The notes below the pieces were generated by a model. The model was given only the letters and a program-made list of their open reading frames with translations, was not told the DNA's origin and searched no databases. From NCBI RefSeq assembly GCF_000382425.1, contig NZ_KB908293.1:303585-367584 (forward strand): a stretch of DNA of 64,000 nucleotides, written 5' to 3'. Positions 18,092-26,191 of this stretch are shown piece after piece. Position numbers and translations under genes: made by a program. This stretch comes from Empedobacter brevis NBRC 14943 = ATCC 43319 (GTDB lineage: Bacteria; Bacteroidota; Bacteroidia; Flavobacteriales; Weeksellaceae). Every line of letters starts with the position of its first letter. The first letter of the stretch is position 1.

Positions 18092-19436
18092 TCAACATAT
18101 TAAAGAGAAACTATCTCAACCTCAACTTCCTCCGATGGATGCTTGGAAAAATATCCAAGAAAAATTGGATGAAAAGGAAAAGAAAAAACGACTCCTTCCT
18201 ATTTTTTATTGGATTGGCTCTACAGCTGCATGTTTAGTTGCCGGAATTGGTATTTATTATTTTAATCAGAATAAATCTATCGACATCAACAACATTCCCT
18301 CGAATGAAGTTGTAAACAATAAGACAACTTCTTCTGAAAACCCTTTGCCTTCTATAAAAAATAGTGAAGAACAAAACTCTGTTGAAAACGTCAATAAGCC
18401 TGTTCATCAGCAAATTAATCATTCCAAAAAATTAGGCAACAATTCATTTCAATATTTAAATCATCGTATTGAACAAGCCCATTTATTTTCCACAAATAAG
18501 GAGAATGAACAAAAGGAAAGTTTAACCCCTGGTTTAGCTTTAAATAATTCTATTCAGCATGAATTATCTATTCAAACAAAGAATTCGGCATTACAAAATA
18601 ATGAAACTGAGAAAAAAGAATTTAGTACAAATGCTAAAGACGAAAAACCTTTAGAATTAGTTCTTGAAGAAGAAAAAAAGAAACAAGACGAAAAAATTGA
18701 GATCAAAAAGATGTCTCCTATTTTAGCTGTTTCTTCTTATATAAACCCTACAATGATGTTAGAATCAAAGTCTATTTTAGCCAATGAATTTAATGATCAT
18801 ACCATTAAAAATAATATGACTGTAGCTTATGGAGCAAAAGTTTCTGTACGTTTGAATGATAAATTGAATATACGCTCCGGAATTGCCAAAGTTGAATTAG
18901 AGCAGCAGACGAATAATATAAATTCTGGGATTAATACTGGTGTTTATGCTATTTCTTCAAATAATATAAATCTCAATTCTTCAACTAACATTACTTACAA
19001 TAGCAATATTAGGGTAATTGCCAACACGCCTGGTCATCAAAACCCTGCAACAACTATGTTGACTTCTCAATCGAGTAATATGGAGCAAAAAATTCATTAT
19101 ATCGAAGTCCCGTTAGAGATGGAATATAGATTAGCTAGTTTTGATAAGTTTAACCTTTTGGCTACTGCAGGAGGAAGTTATTATGTCGTGACTAAAAATT
19201 CCATTTCATTGACAGATGCCAATTCAAGATCTCAGTATACATTAGGTAAAGCAAACAACTTAAACACTATGAGTTATAGTGCGAATGCCGGTGTAAAATT
19301 AGAGTACATATTATCCAACAAATCGAGTTTAAATCTTGAACCGAATTACCGATATATGTTAAATCCTCTTCAAAATGTAGATGCTAAAAATCCTTCATTG
19401 TTAGGACTAAATATAGGTTTTTCAATTAAGTTTTAG
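18078..19436 (+). CDS. Putative anti-sigma protein fused to an outer-membrane beta-barrel (module A)
   Basis: A 452-residue protein read in order as follows. Residues 1-38 form a short cytoplasmic segment with DAWKNIQEKLD at 21-31. One membrane helix follows at about 39-62. Residues 63-210 are a polar, Asn/Gln/Lys-rich periplasmic linker with a charged helix near the end. About 215-452 is a beta-rich region ending in IGFSIKF with a terminal Phe, as in outer-membrane barrels. There is no FecR-type domain. The 14-base overlap with the sigma gene and the position of the helix suggest an anti-sigma spanning both membranes. Module B (33393-35124) has the same parts as two genes. Homology of the barrel is by pattern, not search. 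Confidence 0.7.
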   Translation: MKKFDQHIKEKLSQPQLPPMDAWKNIQEKLDEKEKKKRLLPIFYWIGSTAACLVAGIGIYYFNQNKSIDINNIPSNEVVNNKTTSSENPLPSIKNSEEQNSVENVNKPVHQQINHSKKLGNNSFQYLNHRIEQAHLFSTNKENEQKESLTPGLALNNSIQHELSIQTKNSALQNNETEKKEFSTNAKDEKPLELVLEEEKKKQDEKIEIKKMSPILAVSSYINPTMMLESKSILANEFNDHTIKNNMTVAYGAKVSVRLNDKLNIRSGIAKVELEQQTNNINSGINTGVYAISSNNINLNSSTNITYNSNIRVIANTPGHQNPATTMLTSQSSNMEQKIHYIEVPLEMEYRLASFDKFNLLATAGGSYYVVTKNSISLTDANSRSQYTLGKANNLNTMSYSANAGVKLEYILSNKSSLNLEPNYRYMLNPLQNVDAKNPSLLGLNIGFSIKF

Positions 19437-19437
19437 C

Positions 19438-19465
19438 AAAAAAGACGAAGTTATTCTTCGCCTTT
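19438..19465. terminator. Bidirectional terminator, sigma module A / DUF2141
   Basis: CGAAG/CTTCG stem (19446-19450 with 19456-19460), extended across one mismatch by AAAG/CTTT, with an A-tract on the left. The stop codon of the convergent DUF2141 gene is in the loop. Confidence 0.6.
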
Positions 19466-19888
19466 ATTGTTATTTAATTTAATCAAAATTGTATTATTTT
19501 CTTCTGTCATTTCCACTTTTGCTTCTTCAAAAGTAGGTTCACGCAAAATAGGATCTAGATTTTTAGAAAACCCATAAGGTTCTTTCCGGACTCCCAAGAA
19601 GCTTTTATCCAGTTTTTTATTGTTGTTCGTATCCAAAAATACTTTCACCGCATAAAATGTTGGTTCAATATCTTTGAAAACCGTCTCATACTTGTCTATA
19701 TCAGCAACAGGAACATATAATTTTTTGAACGCATTTTGACCTTTTGTATAATTTTCTACATTTCTATAAAATTCTATTGCCAAATTCCCTTTCATTTTCT
19801 TAAGATTTGTGATAGACAATTTTACATCAATCTGTGCCATGACTATTTGAGTAAAAAATAACACAACTATTATAAAAATTTTCTTCAT
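19451..19888 (-). CDS. Exported DUF2141 domain protein
   Basis: A 145-residue protein with a signal peptide ending IVMAQ near residue 19 and one DUF2141 domain, a small beta-sandwich family of unknown role. Family features are the central YAVKVFLDTNNNKKLDKSFLG with an EF-hand-like acidic loop (about residues 80-100), then KEPYGFSKN, and a late PTFEEAKVEM. Periplasmic or surface location is expected. It is convergent with sigma module A and divergent from comEC, and shows no operon partner. Confidence 0.85.
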   Translation of the reverse strand: MKKIFIIVVLFFTQIVMAQIDVKLSITNLKKMKGNLAIEFYRNVENYTKGQNAFKKLYVPVADIDKYETVFKDIEPTFYAVKVFLDTNNNKKLDKSFLGVRKEPYGFSKNLDPILREPTFEEAKVEMTEENNTILIKLNNNKGEE

Positions 19889-19963
19889 TTCTTAATTTTT
19901 TAATCAACTTATTTACAAATACTTAAAACCTACTATCTGTAAATATTATTCTAAATTATTAGG

Positions 19964-21928
19964 ATGAAAAAGTACCTCTTTTTTACCTTAACAATCTGTT
20001 TCTCAATTGGAATAATTATTTCTGAATTATTAATTCCTGCAACAAATTTACGAATTATATTTTTCCTATTAATTATTCTACTTTTTATCTCTTTGTTAAA
20101 AAATAATAATCGTCAAAATATCATTCCTTTTTTAGGTATTTCCATTATTTTAGGCTACTATATTCATCAAAACTATAATCAACATCAGAATATTGACTTA
20201 AATACAGATTCCGAAATTCATTTCTTAAAAATCATTTATAAGTTTGATTCTTCTGAAAAATATGTAAAATATGCCGCGAAAGATATCGAAACACACCAAC
20301 AAATTTTACTCTATTTACAACCTCAACAGCCAATAGTATATCCTAATGATGAGATTATTGTTCATGGAAAGATGAATGAAATTGAACAACCTCTGAATCC
20401 ATATCAATTTAATTACAAACGTTTCTTAAATAGAAAAAGAATTTATTCACAAATATTTTCAAACGAAATTATTTCTATCCACAAAGAAGGAAATGGTTTT
20501 GGGAATTGGGCAGCAAAATCGAAAGTAAAAATACGAAATACGCTTTTAAAACAAGGTTACACACTTGAAAGCAGGGCTATTATTTCTTCGATACTTCTAG
20601 GAGATAGAACAGAGCTTCCAAATGAATTAAATGAAAGTTACATTACCGCCGGAGTCGTTCACATCCTATGCATTTCCGGACTACATGTCATGATGATTTA
20701 TATGATTTTACAAGTTGTTTTACAACCTTTATTCACACTAAAAAATGGTAGAAAAATAAGAATTATTATCAGTTTACTCTGTATCTGGCTTTTTGCCTAT
20801 TATGTTGACTTACAACCTCCTGTTTTTCGTTCTGCTTTGATGATTTCGATTTATTATATCAGTGAGTTGCTCCATCGTCCTAAAAATATTTTCCATACAC
20901 TCTCCCTTTCTGCCTTTATCATTCTGATTTTTCAACCAAACTTCTTGTTTGACGTTGGATTTCAGCTGAGTTTTTCGGCTGTATTTTTCATTGTTTGGCT
21001 CAACCCGATATTAGAGTATTACTGGAAAATAAAAAACAGTTTTTTCAGAAAAATAAAAGTGATGATTGAAACAAGTATTTCAGCTCAATTAGGAACTCTA
21101 CCTGTTTCACTCTATTATTTTAATCAATTTTCAGGCTTATTCTTATTCGGAAATTTAGTCTTAATCCCTGCTTCTTTTTTGATGATTTGTGGTGGAATTA
21201 TAAGTATTATTCTGGTTATTTTTGATTTTAACATTCCGGTTTATACCTGGACCTTCAATCAACTTATTTATTGTTCTAATCAATATATTTACTGGTTGTC
21301 CAGTTTTAAATTTGTTTCTAAAGATGTTCACATCAGCTTGTTTACATCTGTTTTGATTGGTGTAATACTGTATTCTTTAAAGCCTCTATTACTTAAAAAA
21401 TCTAAAAAGGCGCTATTTGTTTGTGTTATAAGTTTATTCCTTTTGGAAGTTGATCGGTTTTATCAGGTTTTTCACTTAAATAATTCAAATGAATTAATCA
21501 TTTTTAATCAGTACAAAAATAGCATCATTGGAATCAGAAATCAACGAAATTTATCCATTCTAAGTAGAGAGCCACTTGATCAAATAACCTATGATTATAC
21601 GATTAAACCTTATAAAATTCATCAACGAATCAAGAACATTACATTTTATTCTTATGACTCAAGTTTTACTCATCCGAATTTTATCAAACATCCAAATTCT
21701 ATCGAAACTGATTCTTTTAAATTATTAATCAATGAAGAGCCAACTGATACTCCTTTTTATGTATTAATCCATCAATCGAGAATGTATAATTTTGGAAACA
21801 CGGACAAATTAAAAAGGGTAATTGCTGATGCCAGCAATTACCCTTCAATTGTTACAGAACTCGAAAAAACGTCTGATTCTGTTTTATGGAAAACCTCAGA
21901 AAGAGGTTATTTCTTGATTAAATTTTGA
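19964..21928 (+). CDS. comEC: ComEC/Rec2-family DNA uptake channel protein, without a metallo-hydrolase domain
   Basis: A 654-residue inner-membrane protein. An N-terminal DUF4131-like region has three hydrophobic helices and a short OB-like periplasmic part (about 55-180). The competence domain follows with the diagnostic VHILCISGLHVMMIY (about 227-241) and about eight further helices to residue 500. In transforming bacteria this protein carries single-stranded DNA across the inner membrane. The C-terminal 130 residues show no HxHxDH, so the metallo-beta-lactamase-like domain is absent or degenerate. Its last 11 bases overlap the end of the convergent thioredoxin-like gene. Confidence 0.9.
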   Translation: MKKYLFFTLTICFSIGIIISELLIPATNLRIIFFLLIILLFISLLKNNNRQNIIPFLGISIILGYYIHQNYNQHQNIDLNTDSEIHFLKIIYKFDSSEKYVKYAAKDIETHQQILLYLQPQQPIVYPNDEIIVHGKMNEIEQPLNPYQFNYKRFLNRKRIYSQIFSNEIISIHKEGNGFGNWAAKSKVKIRNTLLKQGYTLESRAIISSILLGDRTELPNELNESYITAGVVHILCISGLHVMMIYMILQVVLQPLFTLKNGRKIRIIISLLCIWLFAYYVDLQPPVFRSALMISIYYISELLHRPKNIFHTLSLSAFIILIFQPNFLFDVGFQLSFSAVFFIVWLNPILEYYWKIKNSFFRKIKVMIETSISAQLGTLPVSLYYFNQFSGLFLFGNLVLIPASFLMICGGIISIILVIFDFNIPVYTWTFNQLIYCSNQYIYWLSSFKFVSKDVHISLFTSVLIGVILYSLKPLLLKKSKKALFVCVISLFLLEVDRFYQVFHLNNSNELIIFNQYKNSIIGIRNQRNLSILSREPLDQITYDYTIKPYKIHQRIKNITFYSYDSSFTHPNFIKHPNSIETDSFKLLINEEPTDTPFYVLIHQSRMYNFGNTDKLKRVIADASNYPSIVTELEKTSDSVLWKTSERGYFLIKF

Positions 21929-22370
21929 TATCATTTATGAAATCAGAAGAACTTCGAAAACCTAAAACGACTTTATTAACATCTCCTTTTCCATTCATCA
22001 GAACAGTCGCAGGATAGCTTAATTGCCCGTTCGTAAAGGCGTAGGCCATGTAATTCGCTTTCGCCGGTGCAATGTACGTATACTGGATTCCTAAAAATTT
22101 TACCATATCCTTCGTTTCAGCATCAAATTTTACCGGAATGTAATTTTTATTTACATATTCCGTCACCTTCTTATCTGTAAAAGTTTCTTTGTCCAAACGC
22201 TTACAGAATCCACACCAAGTTGTATAAAAATTAATCAATACAGGTTTTTCCGGATGTGCCTTTATTTCTTTTGTTGCTTCTTCTAATGACAACCATTTAA
22301 TTTCTTGTCCGAAAAGAAATGATGATAAAATTAGGGCAGCGATTGCTAAGCTTGATTTCATAAATTTCAA
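21918..22370 (-). CDS. Exported thioredoxin-fold protein (CGFC)
   Basis: A 150-residue protein with a signal peptide (about residues 1-21, ending LFGQ) and a thioredoxin-like domain. The redox motif is TTWCGFCKR (Cys near residues 55 and 58), within the typical VLINFYTTWC strand. It belongs to the periplasmic thioredoxin_7/DUF255-like group that reduces or shuffles disulfides. It lies 6 bases downstream of a POT transporter gene and is probably the last gene of that operon. The mature region carries YPATVLMNGKG, where the cis-Pro expected in the fold is visible. Confidence 0.85.
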   Translation of the reverse strand: MKFMKSSLAIAALILSSFLFGQEIKWLSLEEATKEIKAHPEKPVLINFYTTWCGFCKRLDKETFTDKKVTEYVNKNYIPVKFDAETKDMVKFLGIQYTYIAPAKANYMAYAFTNGQLSYPATVLMNGKGDVNKVVLGFRSSSDFINDIKI

Positions 22371-22376
22371 TCTATA

Positions 22377-24461
22377 TTATTTAACTCCATGCATCAATTT
22401 CTTCATCACCGGATTTAATGCAATAACAATTAAACCGGCCACAATTGGTACAATTGTAAAAATTAAGAAGAAAGTTGATAATGAATATTCTTTTGTAATA
22501 TTTTCGATTTGGCCTCCTAAAATGGCTGCCAATTTATTTCCAATTGCAATTGCAAGGTACCACATTCCGAACATAAATGCAATCATACGAGCTGGAACTA
22601 ATTTCGAAACATACGAAAGCCCTACCGGCGACAAGCAAAGTTCTCCTAATGTATGGAACAGATAAGCTAAAACTAACCAAATAATTGAAACACGAACTCC
22701 TTCTGAAATTCCGTAAGAACCAAAAGCTAAGAATCCGAATCCAACTGCCATAATGATTAATCCTAATCCATATTTAACAGAAGCTGAAGGATTGTATTTA
22801 GAATCCCAAACGCGAGATACTAATGATGCTAATGCAATAATAAAGAAAGAGTTTAATGTAGAAAACCATGAAACTGTAATTTCTACCTGACTATCTTTAA
22901 TTTCTGCAACTCTAGCAGGCACTACTTCTGAAGGTTTGTTTTGATTTTTATATTCAGCATCTAATTTCACTAAGCTTTCCGGAGAAACCAATACAAATTT
23001 GTCTCCTTCTTTGTGAATGTTAATTTCAGATCCTTTTGGCAAAGCATCTTGAGAGGCTAAATTAATGACATTATCAACAATAACATCTGTAGGTTTTGCA
23101 ACATAAGAAGCTGTTACAGGTTCTAAATTAAATGTAGGTAATCCTTTGTCATCTAAAACCGGTTTCCCTGCTTCATCTACTTTAGCAGTTTTCACTGCTT
23201 TATAAGAAATATCATATGAATGAGAAGACCAGTTATAATTTAACATCCAAATTGCAGCAGCCCAAATACCTAAAAACGTAAAGGCTAATACAATATTCGA
23301 TAATGCAGCCTTTTTGAACGTTTGTTTTGCCAATAAAATCAATACATAAGAGATAAACAATAACGGAACTACTGTCAGCAATGTATTGAATATATTAAAT
23401 GCCATTGCAGCACCACCAATTAAATTACGCTCTGTATTGTCTCTCGCAAAAATAACCAGCGATGTTGCTCCTTGTTCAAAAGACATCCAGAAGAAGATCA
23501 CGAAGAAAGCAAAGATGATCACTGCAATCATACGATCACGAACAATTTTTGTATAATTGGCCAAACGGCGAATTACAACAACTAAGAACAAGAAAAGAGC
23601 AACTAAAATCACAATATTTTGTCCTGATAATCCCCCGATAGAGAACGGGAATAAGTTAATTCCTCCGATTGCATTTAATGGATCATTGAACGCATATCCT
23701 AAACCTAAAAGGGTCATGATTACAATCAAGATTTGATCTAAAACTGTAAAAGGATTTGGTTTTTCTCCCGGTTCATATTTAGGAGTCTCATCATCTGCCG
23801 TCAATTGATTTCCGGATTTTGAAGGGACTTCTCCAATATGTCCAAATAATGGTTTTGCCAACCAGAATTGTAATGTACCCAATAACATAAAGATTCCGGC
23901 TAATCCGAATCCCCAATGCCATCCTACTTTTTCTGCTAAGAATCCACATAGCATCATTCCGAAAAATGCACCGGCGTTTACTCCCATGTAGAAGATGGTA
24001 TAAGCTCCATCTTTTTTCTCTGGGAAATCTTTGTACATTTCTGATAAGATAGAAGTCATGTTTGGTTTAAAGAAACCTGTTCCAATTACTAAACACGCTA
24101 ATCCTAAATATAAAAATAAAGGTGTATCAAAGGCCATAAATGCATGTCCTAATGTCATAATAATTGCACCTATTACAACTGCCCAGCGATAACCTATAAA
24201 CTTATCGGCAATAATACCTCCGAAAATAGGCGTAATGTATAATAACATTGCGTATGTTCCATACAAAGCCGTTGCTTTTTCTATGGACCATTCCCAACCT
24301 GGATTTAATCCAATAACTGCAGCTGTTAAAAACTGAATTAATAAAACGCGCATTCCGTAAAACGAGAATCGCTCCCACATTTCTGTAAAGAAAAGTACAA
24401 ATAATCCCGAAGGATGTCCTAGCACTTTTGAATCAAAGAAATTTTCCGATTTTGAACTCAT
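22377..24461 (-). CDS. POT-family proton-dependent oligopeptide transporter with large insertion
   Basis: A 694-residue inner-membrane symporter for di/tripeptides. The POT signature EMWERFSFYGMR is at about 27-38. The second signature is the GTGFFKPNMTS stretch near 127, and FYMGVNAGAF is near 155. Compared with the 508-residue neighbour it has an extra polar segment of about 115 residues (roughly 410-527) between late helices, predicted to face the periplasm. The order is neighbour POT, 32-base gap, this gene, 6-base gap, thioredoxin-like gene, so all three are probably one transcript. Substrates are inferred from the family and from the adjacent dipeptidyl peptidase. Confidence 0.92.
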   Translation of the reverse strand: MSSKSENFFDSKVLGHPSGLFVLFFTEMWERFSFYGMRVLLIQFLTAAVIGLNPGWEWSIEKATALYGTYAMLLYITPIFGGIIADKFIGYRWAVVIGAIIMTLGHAFMAFDTPLFLYLGLACLVIGTGFFKPNMTSILSEMYKDFPEKKDGAYTIFYMGVNAGAFFGMMLCGFLAEKVGWHWGFGLAGIFMLLGTLQFWLAKPLFGHIGEVPSKSGNQLTADDETPKYEPGEKPNPFTVLDQILIVIMTLLGLGYAFNDPLNAIGGINLFPFSIGGLSGQNIVILVALFLFLVVVIRRLANYTKIVRDRMIAVIIFAFFVIFFWMSFEQGATSLVIFARDNTERNLIGGAAMAFNIFNTLLTVVPLLFISYVLILLAKQTFKKAALSNIVLAFTFLGIWAAAIWMLNYNWSSHSYDISYKAVKTAKVDEAGKPVLDDKGLPTFNLEPVTASYVAKPTDVIVDNVINLASQDALPKGSEINIHKEGDKFVLVSPESLVKLDAEYKNQNKPSEVVPARVAEIKDSQVEITVSWFSTLNSFFIIALASLVSRVWDSKYNPSASVKYGLGLIIMAVGFGFLAFGSYGISEGVRVSIIWLVLAYLFHTLGELCLSPVGLSYVSKLVPARMIAFMFGMWYLAIAIGNKLAAILGGQIENITKEYSLSTFFLIFTIVPIVAGLIVIALNPVMKKLMHGVK

Positions 24462-24493
24462 GTTTGTTTGTTAAAAAGTATATATCTTAAAAG

Positions 24494-26020
24494 TTATTTT
24501 ACGTCTTGCATTAGTTTACGAATCAATGGTGAAACTAATATTAAAATCACACCTGCAACTACAGCGTACAATGCAATTTCTTTGTACCCCTGAGCATAAG
24601 AAAAAAGACGTTCTAAATTAGTTGCATTTTCATTTGTAGAATTCGACATTCCTGCACCTATCATTCCTGCTACATACTGCCCATAAGCTGACGCTAAGAA
24701 CCACATTCCCATCATCATTCCTTGTAAGTTATGTGTAGAAAGTTTTGTCATAATAGATAAACCTATTGGTGATAAACACAGTTCTCCAAATGTAATGACC
24801 AATAAAGCTAATGTAAAGAAGTTTAATGAAGTAATTCCCTCTGCATTCGCAAAGAATTTAGTGGCAAATAGAACATAATATCCTAATCCTAAAAGAATAA
24901 ATCCTAAACCAAATTTTACAACTGTATTGGGTTCGATCTTTCTTTTTGCTAACCATAACCATAATAATCCTAATAACGGTGCAATCAAAATAATGAAAAA
25001 TGCTCCACCTGAATTATTTACTCCATTTGGATCTAAATGAACGCCTAATAAATTTGAATCAAGGTTTTTGGCAGCGTAAATACTTAATGATCCTCCAGCT
25101 TGCTCATATATCCCCCAAAATAAGATAGAGAATAAAATAAAAATCAAGGCTGCATACAATTTTTTTCGTTCATTCGCTGTCACTTTTGTCATTTCATAAA
25201 ATAGATATAACAACGTAATTGGCCCAACTGTATACATAAAGTAGTCTGTATAATCCGTATTTTTTACCATTGCCATGATTAATGGAATAGATAAAAGTGT
25301 ACATACATAAACTGCTATTTCTTTCCATAATGGCATTCTCTGACTTTCACCAGAAGGCAAAATTTTGCGAGGTTGCAAGCCTATTGGCCCTAAGTGTTTT
25401 TCTGTAAAAAAGAAGTTAATTAAACTGACTAACATGACAAAAGCAGCCAAACCAAAAGCCACATTCCATCTGTGTGCCGCATCGATAAAGTCTGTGAATA
25501 AGTGCCCTTTCCCAATTGCAATACAAAGATATCCTCCAAGAAAAGCTCCTAAATTAATTCCTGCATAGAAAAGTGAAAAACCTGCATCTGTTCTCTCGTC
25601 CCCTTTTTTATACAATTCTCCTACCATTGTAGAGATATTTGGTTTAAAGAAACCTGTTCCTACAACAGTGAAAGACATTCCCAAGAAAAATAATGAGTGT
25701 GGATCTGAAGCCAATAAAATACTTCCTAAAATCATTAAGGATCCTCCCCAAAACAATGATTTCCTGAATCCTAAAATTTTATCTGCAAATAAACCACCTA
25801 CAAATGTAAAAGCATAAACAAAGGCCTGTATTGCAGCATATTGTAATTGCGACTGTGCTTCTTCAAACTTCAATTGATCAATCATGAAGAATACTAACAT
25901 TCCTCTCATTCCGTAGAAGCAGAACCTCTCCCACATTTCAGAAAAGAAAAGACTCCAGATCTGTTTTGGATACTTTCCTTTAAAATTCTGAATTTCCTCT
26001 AAAGTTAATTCTTTACTCAT
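24494..26020 (-). CDS. POT-family proton-dependent oligopeptide transporter
   Basis: A 508-residue inner-membrane di/tripeptide:H+ symporter with about 14 hydrophobic segments. Signatures are SEMWERFCFYGMRG (about 28-41), GTGFFKPNISTMVG (about 121) and FYAGINLGAF (about 150). It is the compact paralogue of the longer transporter that follows. It heads the three-gene group ending with the thioredoxin-like protein. The dipeptidyl peptidase gene upstream is separated by a terminator, so the group has its own promoter, probably at 26039-26067. Confidence 0.93.
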   Translation of the reverse strand: MSKELTLEEIQNFKGKYPKQIWSLFFSEMWERFCFYGMRGMLVFFMIDQLKFEEAQSQLQYAAIQAFVYAFTFVGGLFADKILGFRKSLFWGGSLMILGSILLASDPHSLFFLGMSFTVVGTGFFKPNISTMVGELYKKGDERTDAGFSLFYAGINLGAFLGGYLCIAIGKGHLFTDFIDAAHRWNVAFGLAAFVMLVSLINFFFTEKHLGPIGLQPRKILPSGESQRMPLWKEIAVYVCTLLSIPLIMAMVKNTDYTDYFMYTVGPITLLYLFYEMTKVTANERKKLYAALIFILFSILFWGIYEQAGGSLSIYAAKNLDSNLLGVHLDPNGVNNSGGAFFIILIAPLLGLLWLWLAKRKIEPNTVVKFGLGFILLGLGYYVLFATKFFANAEGITSLNFFTLALLVITFGELCLSPIGLSIMTKLSTHNLQGMMMGMWFLASAYGQYVAGMIGAGMSNSTNENATNLERLFSYAQGYKEIALYAVVAGVILILVSPLIRKLMQDVK

Positions 26021-26038
26021 AATTTCTTTAACTAAGTG

Positions 26039-26067
26039 CTAATATATCTTTTAGATTTTATTAGCAA
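26039..26067 (-). promoter_or_regulatory. Possible promoter of the POT operon
   Basis: On the minus strand a TTG (26065-26067) and TATATTAG (26039-26046, 7 of 8 to TAnnTTTG) are spaced by 18 bases, close to the Bacteroidota -33/-7 arrangement. It is 19 bases before the POT start codon. Confidence 0.35.
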
Positions 26068-26078
26068 TCAACGAAAAT

Positions 26079-26112
26079 AAAAAAAACCTCTGACAATGCA
26101 GAGGTTTTTTTT
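26079..26112 (-). terminator. Intrinsic terminator after dipeptidyl peptidase IV
   Basis: Perfect 14-bp stem (26079-26092 with 26099-26112) with a 6-base loop. On the minus strand it ends in eight T residues. It separates the peptidase from the POT operon. Confidence 0.85.
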
Positions 26113-26191
26113 ATTTAATGTATGATTTTTGTCAAATTGAATTATGAATCAGCCTATTCTTTGGCTTATTATAATAAATACAGATTGTTTA

